Below are positions 8,179 through 16,437 of a stretch of DNA of 64,000 bases, piece by piece (positions within the stretch are counted from its first letter, which is position 1; each line of letters begins with the position of its first letter). Source of the stretch: Saccharospirillum mangrovi (GTDB lineage: Bacteria; Pseudomonadota; Gammaproteobacteria; Pseudomonadales; Natronospirillaceae); the NCBI RefSeq assembly GCF_003367315.1, contig NZ_CP031415.1, forward strand, positions 2,168,001 through 2,232,000, read 5' to 3'. A program made the position numbers and the translations under genes. The notes beneath the pieces are model-generated. The model ran no database searches, had not been told where the DNA came from, and saw only the letters and a list, made by a program, of their open reading frames with translations.

Positions 8179-10794
8179 ATGACAGTCATCCCCGAAACCC
8201 TTCGCGACAACGTTCGAATGTTGGGCGAACTGCTGGGCGATACCCTGCTTGAAAACCAAGGCCCGGAACTGTTTCGCAAGGTCGAAGACATCCGCCGCCT
8301 GGGCAAAGCCGTCAACGCGTCTGAAGACGGCGATCCGCAACCTTTGATCGACGAACTGGCGCATCTGGAAGACGACGATATCCTACCGATCGTGCGCGCC
8401 TTCAGTCAGTTTCTGAATCTCGCCAACATCGCCGACGAACAATATTTCTCCAGCGCCGAAGCCGAACATAAAAACAATCTGGAAGCGACGCTCGAACAGC
8501 TGGTCGATACCCTGGGCAAAGACGACGTCGCTACGGCGCTGCAACAACTCAACATCGAACTCGTACTGACCGCGCACCCAACCGAAGTCACCCGCCGCAC
8601 GCTGATCCGCAAATACGAACGCATCGCTCAGGCGCTGGCCGAACTCAAACGCACCGATTTACTGCCGCACGAACGCAACGAATTGCAGTCGGGCCTGAAA
8701 CGCACCGTCGATGAAATCTGGCACACCAACGAAATCCGCGACGAACGACCGACCGCCGTCGATGAAGCCAAATGGGGCTTCGCCGTCATCGAAAACTCCT
8801 TGTGGCAAGCAGTGCCGCAATTCATGCGCGAACTGGACCGCATTGCCCGTCATCGTTTGGGACAAGGCCTGCCAGTCGATGCCTCGCCTTTCCACTTCTA
8901 TTCCTGGATGGGCGGCGACCGCGATGGCAATCCGAACGTCACACACACCGTCACCCGTGAAGTGATTTTGCTGGGTCGCTGGATGGCCGCCGATCTGTAT
9001 CTGAAAGACATCCACGAGTTGGCCGGCGACCTCAGCATGAGCGATGCCTCGGCCGAATTACTCGCCCAAACCGACGAGAAACGCACGCCTTATCGCGCCG
9101 TGTTGCACAGCCTGCGCAATCGGCTCGAACGCACTCGCGAGTGGGCCGATGCCTGCGTCAACGGCGCCAACGCCAACCCGCCGGAAGACGTCATCACCAG
9201 CCGCAACGACCTGCTCGAACCATTGATGTTGTGTTACCGCTCCCTGGTCGACAGCGGCATGAAACGCATCGCCCGCGGCAGTCTGCTCGATTGCATCCGC
9301 CGCGTGCATTGCTTCGGCATCAACCTGGTGCCGCTCGACATCCGTCAGGACAGCGATCGTCATGTTCAGGCGCTCGATGAAATTACCCGTTACCTCGAAT
9401 TGGGCGAATACGGCGACTGGTACGAAGCGCAACGCCAGGCGTTTTTGCTGGAACAACTGGCCAGCAAACGGCCGTTGTTGCCGCGTAACTGGCAGCCCAG
9501 CGCCGACACCCAGGAAGTGCTCGACACCGCCCGCATTCTGGCGGAAGAGCCACCGGAAACGCTGTCGAGCTACATCATTTCCATGGCGCGCCAGCCGTCG
9601 GATGTCTTGGCTGTGGCCTTGATCCTGAAAGAAAGCGGCCTGAACTGGAACGTGCCCATCGTGCCGCTGTTCGAGACGCTGGACGATCTCGACCGCAGCT
9701 TCGATGTCATGGAACAGCTCTGGTCCATGCCGGCCTATCGCCAGTATTGCCAGGAACGCCAGACGGTGATGATTGGCTACTCCGATTCCGCCAAAGACGC
9801 CGGCAAGCTGACCGCCACCTGGGCGCAATACAAAGCGCAGGAAAAACTGGTCGCGTTGGCTAAATCAAACAACATTCATCTGATGCTGTTCCATGGTCGC
9901 GGTGGCACCGTCGGTCGCGGTGGCGGCCCGGTGGAAAAAGCCATGGCATCGCAACCGCCGGGTTCGGTTCAGGGCGCCATTCGCGTCACCGAACAGGGCG
10001 AAATGATTCGCTACAAATTCGGCTTGCCGCGCGTCGCCGTGCGCAGTCTGGGTATCTACGTGGCGGCAACCTTACGCGCCACTCTGGAACCCAACGCCGC
10101 GCCCAAAGAAGAATGGCGCGAATTGCTCGAGCAAATGTCGCAAGCGAGTCTGGGCGCGTACCGCAACACCGTGCGCCACGATGATCGCTTTGTGCCCTAT
10201 TTCCGCAGCCTGACGCCGGAACAGGAACTCGGCCTGCTGGCACTCGGCAGCCGCCCGGCCAAACGCAAGGCGACCGGCGGCGTAGAAAGCCTGCGCGCCA
10301 TTCCCTGGGTGTTTGCCTGGATGCAGGTGCGGTTGAATCTGCCGTCCTGGTTGGGTGCCCGCCAGGCGCTGGAATACGCGCTGGAACAATCGCCGGATAC
10401 CTTGCAGGACATGGTTGATCATTGGCCGTTCTTCAGTGCCTTCCTCGACCTGCTGGAAATGGTATTGGGCAAAGCCGACCGCTCCATCGCTGCCTACTAC
10501 GAGAAACAGTTGGTGCCGGAAGATCTGCACAGCCTGGGCGAACAACTGCGTGACGATTTGCGCGTCAGTGAAGAGTTGATGAACCGCATCAAACGCCAGA
10601 AAGAATTGCTGGCGGGCGATCCGTTGCTGGCGCAATCGATTCAGGTACGCAACCCCTACACCGACCCGTTGAACTACCTGCAGGCGGAATTGCTCAAGCG
10701 CGAACGCAAAGCCGGTAACTTCGATGCACAACTGGAACGCGCCCTGAAAGTAACCATGGCCGGCATCGCCGCCGGTATGCGCAATACCGGCTAA
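8179..10794 (+). CDS. ppc: Phosphoenolpyruvate carboxylase
   Basis: Anaplerotic enzyme that adds bicarbonate to phosphoenolpyruvate to make oxaloacetate. The 871 residues match the bacterial family length (E. coli 883). Active-site signatures are LTAHPTEVTRRT (catalytic His region, near residue 135) and FHGRGGTVGRGGGP (catalytic loop, near residue 575). The C-terminus ends in GMRNTG, the conserved tail. ATG 8179 has AGGGAG upstream. It is a single gene with a strong hairpin 14 bp after its stop. Confidence 0.98.
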   Translation: MTVIPETLRDNVRMLGELLGDTLLENQGPELFRKVEDIRRLGKAVNASEDGDPQPLIDELAHLEDDDILPIVRAFSQFLNLANIADEQYFSSAEAEHKNNLEATLEQLVDTLGKDDVATALQQLNIELVLTAHPTEVTRRTLIRKYERIAQALAELKRTDLLPHERNELQSGLKRTVDEIWHTNEIRDERPTAVDEAKWGFAVIENSLWQAVPQFMRELDRIARHRLGQGLPVDASPFHFYSWMGGDRDGNPNVTHTVTREVILLGRWMAADLYLKDIHELAGDLSMSDASAELLAQTDEKRTPYRAVLHSLRNRLERTREWADACVNGANANPPEDVITSRNDLLEPLMLCYRSLVDSGMKRIARGSLLDCIRRVHCFGINLVPLDIRQDSDRHVQALDEITRYLELGEYGDWYEAQRQAFLLEQLASKRPLLPRNWQPSADTQEVLDTARILAEEPPETLSSYIISMARQPSDVLAVALILKESGLNWNVPIVPLFETLDDLDRSFDVMEQLWSMPAYRQYCQERQTVMIGYSDSAKDAGKLTATWAQYKAQEKLVALAKSNNIHLMLFHGRGGTVGRGGGPVEKAMASQPPGSVQGAIRVTEQGEMIRYKFGLPRVAVRSLGIYVAATLRATLEPNAAPKEEWRELLEQMSQASLGAYRNTVRHDDRFVPYFRSLTPEQELGLLALGSRPAKRKATGGVESLRAIPWVFAWMQVRLNLPSWLGARQALEYALEQSPDTLQDMVDHWPFFSAFLDLLEMVLGKADRSIAAYYEKQLVPEDLHSLGEQLRDDLRVSEELMNRIKRQKELLAGDPLLAQSIQVRNPYTDPLNYLQAELLKRERKAGNFDAQLERALKVTMAGIAAGMRNTG

Positions 10795-10807
10795 TTTGGC
10801 GGCGCTT

Positions 10808-10841
10808 TCGACACCATTCGACGGAAGTCGGATGGTGTCGA
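10808..10841 (+). terminator. Strong hairpin after ppc, no U-run
   Basis: A 15-bp stem (10808-10822 with 10827-10841, one T-G pair) closes on a GGAA tetraloop. No T-run follows on either strand, so it is not a classical Rho-independent terminator. It may protect the ppc mRNA 3' end or support Rho-dependent ending. Confidence 0.5.
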
Positions 10842-10962
10842 TGCCCGGTTCGGGTTGAGCTTAGTCCGACGGGCAGGTATCTTAGCGGCTGGCAAAAACA
10901 GGCTCCTTGAGTGGCCTGGCGGCTAAAAGGACAACAGCAAACGCCGCACGCCTAAGATTCCC

Positions 10963-10987
10963 GGCCGGCCCATACCACGGGTCGGCC
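10963..10987 (+). promoter_or_regulatory. GC-rich hairpin in the adk leader region
   Basis: GGCCGGCCC (10963-10971) can pair with GGGTCGGCC (10979-10987) with one wobble across a 7-nt loop, about 100 bp before adk. A further GGCCGGCCC-like block follows at about 11023-11032. Whether this is transcribed with adk is unknown. No gene was seen in 10842-11083. Confidence 0.3.
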
Positions 10988-11047
10988 AACCCCACATCAT
11001 CAGGCCCGAGCCCACGATTGTTCTGGCCGGCCCGCCAAGATTTTTAA

Positions 11048-11740
<693 letters not shown>

Positions 11741-11753
11741 CTTTTATAAACCC

Positions 11754-11781
11754 AAAAAAGGAGGCAACCGCCTCCTTTTTT
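11754..11781. terminator. Bidirectional terminator between adk and the AraC gene
   Basis: Stem GGAGGC (11760-11765), loop AACC, GCCTCC (11770-11775). An A-run precedes it and a T-run follows, so it can end both adk and the convergent AraC-type gene. Confidence 0.92.
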
Positions 11782-11798
11782 ATGTCCGCCATTCCTGA

Positions 11799-12734
11799 TC
11801 AGGAAGGCAGCATGTCCACATCAGTGTGCGCCCTGGCGCGATACTGTGCCGGCGACACCCCCATTGCCTGCTTGAATGCCGTGCTAAAAGCACTTTCAGA
11901 CGCATAGCCCAGCGAGGCTGAGAGCGACGCCAACGACCGTGCACCGCTCTGCAACGCATTCTCCGCCAAACGCATGCGCCAGAAACGCAGATAGGACAAC
12001 GGCGACATCCCCGATACCGCCTTGAATCGTTCAGCAAAGTTGCTGCGCGACATACCCACCGCTTCGGCCAGTTCGGCCAAATGCCAATTCCTGGCTGGTT
12101 GCGCATGCATCAAACCAATAGCCGGCGCAATGCGCCGATCACCCAAGGCTTTCAACCACCCTCTTGCGATGGTTCCGGACTCGATGTGATCGCGCAGAAC
12201 ATGCACGAACAACAGGTGCGCCAACGGTTGTGAAATGGCGGCGGAACCCGGCCGTGCCGATGCCATTTCCGTAACCAATCGCTCCAGCAACCCAAGCAGG
12301 TTGGCAGCCTGGTCGGATTCTGCAGCCACACGGATCAAAGGTGGTAACACATCGGTGAGCAGCGCTGTGCCAACCGGATCGAGCGCCAAATGCCCACCCA
12401 GCAGATGGAACTGGTCGCCCTGGCCAAGGGTTGCGGTGGTGCCTGTCTCATTGGCAAAGGCATCCGTCGCTTCAACCGGGTCGATGGTCACATCGGTATA
12501 GAGCCGGATTGCGAAGCGACCGTTGACGACAAAAACATCACCGCTGCTCAGCGGCACCGGCTCCGCCTGGCCTTCGAGTTGCAGCCAACAGTTGCCATAC
12601 AACACCGCACCAAACTTGATGGTATCGGGCGGTGGAAACCGAATTGACCAGTCACCGCCAGCGCGGATGCCGCCGGATACGGATGCCCGGGTATCGAATG
12701 CGGCGAGGATGTCGGAAAGCGGATCTGTCTGCAC
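11799..12734 (-). CDS. AraC-family regulator with cupin-like sensor domain
   Basis: Transcription factor. The N-terminal half (about residues 1-190) resembles the cupin-type sensor of AraC regulators that begin DPLSDIL..SGG..AGGDWSI. The C-terminal half carries the double HTH: WHLAELAEAVGMSRSNFAERF and SLSASLGYASESAFSTAFK, then the ending MGVSPAQYR. The start is placed at GTG 12734, because the family usually begins just before DPLSD and this leaves about 100 bp for divergent promoters. A GTG at 12788 is also in frame. It is divergent from the SDR gene, which is its most likely target. Confidence 0.88.
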   Translation of the reverse strand: MQTDPLSDILAAFDTRASVSGGIRAGGDWSIRFPPPDTIKFGAVLYGNCWLQLEGQAEPVPLSSGDVFVVNGRFAIRLYTDVTIDPVEATDAFANETGTTATLGQGDQFHLLGGHLALDPVGTALLTDVLPPLIRVAAESDQAANLLGLLERLVTEMASARPGSAAISQPLAHLLFVHVLRDHIESGTIARGWLKALGDRRIAPAIGLMHAQPARNWHLAELAEAVGMSRSNFAERFKAVSGMSPLSYLRFWRMRLAENALQSGARSLASLSASLGYASESAFSTAFKQAMGVSPAQYRARAHTDVDMLPS

Positions 12735-12833
12735 TTTCGGACTATAAATAATGCAATTCGGACTTTCAATTATTCTGCGTCCATACACTGCGAATTATGC
12801 TGACGCCACCATTCATCCTGATGAGGAAGCGTC

Positions 12834-13802
12834 ATGAACAATCTGCAAGCGCCCCTGGACTCACCGTTCGGCCCGGCAAGCACCGCGCAAGAGGTAATCA
12901 AAGGCATCGATCTGTCCGGAAAAGTCGCCATTGTCACTGGCGGCTATTCGGGCATCGGACTCGAAACCAGTAAAGCCCTTGCCGAAGCCGGCGCGACAGT
13001 GATTGTACCGGCCCGCAATGTCGACAAAGCCCAACAGGCGTTGCACGGCTTGCCCCGGGTCCAGGTTACGCCGCTGGATCTGATCGACCCGACGTCCATT
13101 CAGGCGTTTGTCGAACGTGTTCTCGCCGAACACCCGGCCATTCATTTACTGATCAACAACGCGGGCTACATCGGCCTTACCCTGCAACACGACGCACGTG
13201 GCTATGAAGCTCAGTTTGCCACCAACCACCTCGGTCATTTCCAACTGACGGCACAACTCTGGCCGGCCCTGGTACGCGGTCAGGCCCGTGTGGTAACCGT
13301 TTCATCCTGTGGTCACGCCGCCAGCGCCATCGATTTCGACGACCTGCATTTTGACCACAAAGACTACGATCCTATGGCCGCCTACGGCCAATCGAAAACC
13401 GCCAATGCCTTGTTCTCCGTCTGGCTCGACCGCTTGGGCAAGCCAGTCGGCATACGCAGCTTTGCACTGCACCCCGGTGGCATCGTAGAGTCCGGCTTCA
13501 CGCGCGACATGCCGGTCGAAGCCAGCATTGCATCCGGTTATCGCGACGCCGACGGAAAGCCGATAATCGATCCGGAAAACAACAAGAAGACGCTAGAGCA
13601 AGGTGCCGCCACCACAGTCTGGTGCGCAACCAGTCCGTTGTTGAATGGTCTGGGTGGTGTCTACTGCGAAGACTGCAACATCGCCCGTGCCGTACCGGAA
13701 GACGCCACGGAATTGCTGGGAGTTCGTCCCTGGGCAAGCCGAGAGGATCTGGCCGAACGCCTCTGGCAGATCAGCGAAAAACTGACCGGTGTATCCATTT
13801 AA
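12834..13802 (+). CDS. Short-chain dehydrogenase/reductase (retinol-dehydrogenase-like)
   Basis: NAD(P)-dependent oxidoreductase of unknown substrate. The 322-residue protein has the cofactor motif TGGYSGIG (about residue 35), NNAG, a catalytic Ser in VSSCGH and the catalytic YGQSK. After the catalytic Tyr it has the PGG segment (LHPGGIVESG). The 24 residues before the Rossmann strand are longer than usual and include PFGPASTAQEV. A good ribosome-binding site (GAGGAAG) precedes the ATG. Divergent from an AraC-type regulator. Confidence 0.9.
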   Translation: MNNLQAPLDSPFGPASTAQEVIKGIDLSGKVAIVTGGYSGIGLETSKALAEAGATVIVPARNVDKAQQALHGLPRVQVTPLDLIDPTSIQAFVERVLAEHPAIHLLINNAGYIGLTLQHDARGYEAQFATNHLGHFQLTAQLWPALVRGQARVVTVSSCGHAASAIDFDDLHFDHKDYDPMAAYGQSKTANALFSVWLDRLGKPVGIRSFALHPGGIVESGFTRDMPVEASIASGYRDADGKPIIDPENNKKTLEQGAATTVWCATSPLLNGLGGVYCEDCNIARAVPEDATELLGVRPWASREDLAERLWQISEKLTGVSI

Positions 13803-13860
13803 CAAAGCGTCAGCGACGCCATACCAGGAAGCCTGAAACGGGGGGCCGCGGCCTCCTCTT

Positions 13861-14193
13861 TCACTTAGTTGGAATAAAATCCCGGCGACTGAGAATGGGC
13901 AACAGATGGTGCGCTGGTTCTTCATAAGGATGCGCCTCGATCAACGCATCCAAAACCGCAGGAATCACAGCGTCGTCACACACCATCTCAACTTTGTATT
14001 CGTCGACGTGCTCCAACTCACCCACCACGCCGAGGTGCGGCCGGGCACCCGCCAAAGGCCGGAACTGCCCCTGCCCCAAGGTCGACCAGGCACAGGCCTC
14101 GTAATCACCAATGCGCCCGGCCCCAGCCTGGGCCAAGGCATCGATCAAACTATCTTTGTGCGACGCCGGCACATAAACCGCAAGTAGGTACAT
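13861..14193 (-). CDS. YqfO/NIF3-like family protein (stand-alone CutA-like domain)
   Basis: The 110-residue protein resembles the ferredoxin-like insert domain of YqfO/NIF3 proteins occurring alone. Visible family blocks are YVPASHKDSLIDALAQAGAG, then GQGQFRPL and AHPYEEPAHHLLP. The His-Pro-Tyr-Glu-Glu block is typical and may bind a ligand or metal. Function is unknown. The start is the ATG at 14193, giving MYLLAVYVP as in the family; the frame is open further upstream to 14223. It is convergent with the SDR gene, 58 bp apart. Confidence 0.85.
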   Translation of the reverse strand: MYLLAVYVPASHKDSLIDALAQAGAGRIGDYEACAWSTLGQGQFRPLAGARPHLGVVGELEHVDEYKVEMVCDDAVIPAVLDALIEAHPYEEPAHHLLPILSRRDFIPTK

Positions 14194-14247
14194 AGCGCCT
14201 CCAATCGACTTTTCCCGTTGCATTTCAGCAGCTTAGCAAGATTCCGG

Positions 14248-14275
14248 TTGACACCCAAAGCCAGTCCGGTAAACT
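14248..14275 (+). promoter_or_regulatory. Sigma70 promoter of tRNA-Ser
   Basis: -35 TTGACA (14248-14253), 16-bp spacer, -10 TAAACT (14270-14275), then a GC-rich discriminator GCGCCGCG just before the tRNA. That discriminator is typical of stringently controlled stable-RNA promoters. Confidence 0.8.
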
Positions 14276-14287
14276 GCGCCGCGTTAT

Positions 14288-14379
14288 GGAGAGTTGGCAG
14301 AGCTCGGTTGAATGCAGCTGACTTGAAATCAGCCGTAGGTTTGCGCCTACCGGGGGTTCGAATCCCTCACTCTCCGCCA
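14288..14379 (+). tRNA. tRNA-Ser (anticodon UGA)
   Basis: Decodes UCA. The acceptor stem GGAGAGT pairs with ACTCTCC, followed by G and an encoded CCA (14377-14379). The anticodon stem GCTGA/TCAGC holds the loop CTTGAAA with anticodon TGA at 14324-14326. The long variable arm (GTAGGTTTGCGCCTAC) is typical of class II serine tRNAs. The T-arm is GGGGGTTCGAATCCCTC. A consensus promoter lies upstream and a perfect terminator starts 3 nt downstream. Confidence 0.97.
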
Positions 14380-14381
14380 AA

Positions 14382-14423
14382 TTGAATAAAAAACGGGACC
14401 CTCGGGTCCCGTTTTTTATTCAA
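14382..14423. terminator. Terminator of tRNA-Ser (19-bp perfect stem)
   Basis: A perfect 19-bp inverted repeat (14382-14400 with 14405-14423) around a CTCG loop. The GC core is ACGGGACC/GGTCCCGT, flanked by A6 and T6 runs and then by paired TTGAAT/ATTCAA. It is symmetric, so it works in both directions. Confidence 0.95.
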
Positions 14424-14452
14424 CCTCGCAAACGTTCAGGGCCGCGAATGCG

Positions 14453-14486
14453 CCTGGCAACGCCAGGTTGCGTGCAAAGCACGCAA
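14453..14486. repeat. Two back-to-back perfect hairpins
   Basis: CCTGGC-AAC-GCCAGG (14453-14467) is followed with no gap by TTGCGTGC-AAA-GCACGCAA (14468-14486). There is no T-run. The rest of 14424-14633 is AT-richer spacer with no gene seen. Confidence 0.5.
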
Positions 14487-14633
14487 GCCCATCCCAAACC
14501 GAACTTTCACTCTTACTCAGATCATCCATTTTCAATTTTTCACTAACCTTCGGTGCCCAATACCCGTCGCTCTCCCTTAAGCAACAACCACCCTTTCAGC
14601 CAGCCCTAAAAAACTCGCACGAATAAAATACAC

Positions 14634-15098
14634 TTATTCATCAGCAACAATCTCAACCAACCGATCAAGCCCGTGCTCAGTTCCATGAACCCGATGTTGT
14701 CGTGCGTCTGGATCGTCAGAATCAAGAAGCACAACCTGCTCTGTGTAGATCATTCGAGTTTCATTTTCCTTAGGCGTCAGGGTGATTGTGACCAGCGATG
14801 CCGACAGGCGTTTACCAGCAAAACTCATCTCATAGGCATAAATAATCCGCTGCTCAGGAACGATATCTAAATAGTGCGCGGTGAAAGTTTGTTCCTGACC
14901 ATCAATGGTTTGCCAACGTTTGCGCTCTTCGCCACCAACTTTAAAATCGTGGCTGTCTTCAATAACCGTCCAGTCGGGATGGCATTCATTCCAACGGGCT
15001 TTCAGATTAGCGTCGGACCAAAAACGGAAGGCATGGCGCGGCGATGTCGCTAGCCACCGCTCCAGAGTAAATACAGTATGTTCGACGGCTTGACTCAT
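14634..15098 (-). CDS. SRPBCC (AHSA1-type) domain protein
   Basis: The 154-residue protein has the START/AHSA1 ligand-binding fold pattern: FRFWSDANLKARWNECHPDW near the N-terminus, then VGGEERKRWQTIDGQE, and a C-terminal helix. Such proteins bind hydrophobic ligands; the ligand is unknown. Its ATG overlaps the stop of the ArsR gene (ATGA). ArsR-SRPBCC pairs are common, and the ArsR protein usually represses the pair. It is the last gene of a three-gene minus-strand operon (GST, ArsR, SRPBCC) that is AT-richer than its neighbours. Confidence 0.88.
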   Translation of the reverse strand: MSQAVEHTVFTLERWLATSPRHAFRFWSDANLKARWNECHPDWTVIEDSHDFKVGGEERKRWQTIDGQEQTFTAHYLDIVPEQRIIYAYEMSFAGKRLSASLVTITLTPKENETRMIYTEQVVLLDSDDPDARQHRVHGTEHGLDRLVEIVADE

Positions 15099-15442
15099 TC
15101 GTTCAAATCCTCCGGAAAATCAGCGATGGCTTTATCGAGTCTGTCAAAGGCTGCGCTTAATTCGGTTTCACGTTGCTCAATCCAACGGCGTATTCGATTA
15201 AACGCTATTGGCTTCAAACTGTAGGTCCTGACCCGGCCTACTTTCTGCGACACAACAAGCCCTCCGGATTCGAGTAACGCAAGATGTTTGACCGCGGAAG
15301 GCAGGCCCATGCCAAGTGGCTCGGCCAACTCTTTAACGGACATCGAGTCACGGGCAAGACGAGCAATCATGTCTCGACGTCGGGCGTCTGATAACGCATG
15401 GAACACGGCATCAAGTTGGGCGTGGTCGGTTCTATCAGGCAT
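15095..15442 (-). CDS. ArsR-family winged-helix repressor
   Basis: The 115-residue protein has the ArsR fold: FHALSDARRRDMIARLA opens the wing-helix domain, SVKELAEPLGMGLPSAVKHL is the HTH, then GLVVSQKVGRVRTYSL is the wing. The metal-binding CxC or CxxD motif of arsenic sensors is missing, so it is of the non-metal type found with SRPBCC proteins. It lies 6 bp after the GST gene and overlaps the SRPBCC gene (ATGA). It is the likely repressor of the operon; candidate operators are at 16149-16168 and 16200-16215. Confidence 0.9.
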   Translation of the reverse strand: MPDRTDHAQLDAVFHALSDARRRDMIARLARDSMSVKELAEPLGMGLPSAVKHLALLESGGLVVSQKVGRVRTYSLKPIAFNRIRRWIEQRETELSAAFDRLDKAIADFPEDLNE

Positions 15443-15448
15443 GGGTTA

Positions 15449-16132
15449 TCACAAAGTCATCGTTAAAAACGGTTGTGGAATTTTGTCGTGGAATGGAAAG
15501 TTTTCGAAGTACGGTTGTGCTTCAACCAGAACACGACGAAAAGACGATCGCTCAACCAGCCGTTCAAAATAGTCACGCAATGCCAATTGATCGAACTTGA
15601 ATGGCACAAGAATGCTGGCAAAAAAGAGTGCTGGTGCGGCCGAACAATCCGCAATGCTGAAATGCTCTCCTACCATCCACGCCTTGCCAGAGAGTTGTTT
15701 TTCCACCATCTCATAGGCTGCTTCAAGGCGCTGCTGCGCAGCCAAGACACCGACATGGTCTTTGTCGTCATCGGCACGAAAGCTGTCGAAGACAATTTTC
15801 TGCATGGGTTCATGAACATACAGATCGAAAAAGCGATCCCACAACCGGGCTTGCAAGCAAGTTGCTGGATCGATAGGTAACAACTGAGCGCCGAGATAAT
15901 GTTGCTGCAAATACTCAATAATAATTGAAGACTCCGGAATCGTTTCGTTCCGATCTTCATCACGTAATACCGGCATTTTTCCCACCGGCCACACATCCAG
16001 ATAACGACTGTGTTCACCGGGATCGGAAAGATCCACCAGCAACGGCTCAAACTCCGTTCCGGCCTCATACAAGGCAATCAATACCTTGTGACAATAAGAC
16101 GCTAAGGGGTGTGAATAGAGTTTCAGGGACAT
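15449..16132 (-). CDS. Glutathione S-transferase family protein
   Basis: The 227-residue protein has an N-terminal thioredoxin-like domain (LKLYSHPLASYCHKVLIALYE, given as LKLYSHPL then ASYCHKVLIALYE; cis-Pro in GKMPVL; ESSIIIEYL binding the glutathione gamma-glutamyl group). The C-terminal domain is all-helical and has the FSIADCSAAPAL box. Likely role is conjugation or reduction of a toxic or reactive compound; substrate unknown. ATG 16132 gives the usual MSLKLYS start; ATG 16144 is an alternative. It is first in the GST-ArsR-SRPBCC operon. Confidence 0.9.
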   Translation of the reverse strand: MSLKLYSHPLASYCHKVLIALYEAGTEFEPLLVDLSDPGEHSRYLDVWPVGKMPVLRDEDRNETIPESSIIIEYLQQHYLGAQLLPIDPATCLQARLWDRFFDLYVHEPMQKIVFDSFRADDDKDHVGVLAAQQRLEAAYEMVEKQLSGKAWMVGEHFSIADCSAAPALFFASILVPFKFDQLALRDYFERLVERSSFRRVLVEAQPYFENFPFHDKIPQPFLTMTL

Positions 16133-16148
16133 ACGCCAATCCATACAT

Positions 16149-16168
16149 AGTTTCCAAATCAAGAAACT
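16149..16168 (-). promoter_or_regulatory. Candidate operator over the GST promoter -10
   Basis: Inverted repeat AGTTTC-N8-GAAACT. It covers the predicted -10 (TAGTTT, 16164-16169) and the region of the start site. A second related palindrome lies at 16200-16215. Confidence 0.5.
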
Positions 16169-16192
16169 ATTCGACGCCAAGTCGGCCGTCAA
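16164..16192 (-). promoter_or_regulatory. Predicted sigma70 promoter of the GST-ArsR-SRPBCC operon
   Basis: Read on the minus strand: -35 TTGACG (16192-16187), 17-nt spacer, -10 TAGTTT (16169-16164), with the first ATG about 25 nt after the expected start site. It sits between two palindromes. Confidence 0.5.
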
Positions 16193-16199
16193 CAATTAC

Positions 16200-16215
16200 T
16201 TTCCGAAATTGGAAA
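16200..16215. promoter_or_regulatory. Second candidate operator upstream of the GST promoter
   Basis: Palindrome TTTCC-GAAATT-GGAAA, just upstream of the predicted -35. It shares the TTTC/GAAA arms with 16149-16168. Nothing else was recognised in 16216-16277. Confidence 0.45.
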
Positions 16216-16277
16216 CTTTTATATAGGCGTCACTCATCAAACCGATGCCAGTGTGCAGAAAGGCGGGGGCACTAGAC

Positions 16278-16308
16278 AAAAAAAAAGCCCGAACCAAACG
16301 GCTCGGGC
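16278..16308 (-). terminator. Rho-independent terminator of gspNCD
   Basis: On the minus strand GCCCGA (16308-16303) pairs with TCGGGC (16292-16287), followed by nine T. It lies about 130 bp after the gspD stop. The stretch 16309-16437 holds no gene. Confidence 0.88.
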
Positions 16309-16437
16309 AGCAATGCAACTAAATGCAAGAGAGTCAAAACGGTGCGTATCTTACGATTTCCGCGCTGACTGTAAAGCCTTCGATCCTTATGACCGGGTTT
16401 TGACAATCCGCATACTTCGTAAACTTTTAAATACGAC

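Noticed and set aside
14288-16320. Integrative element with att repeats at tRNA-Ser
   Set aside because: No integrase gene and no second copy of the tRNA 3' end (TTCGAATCCC) were found downstream.
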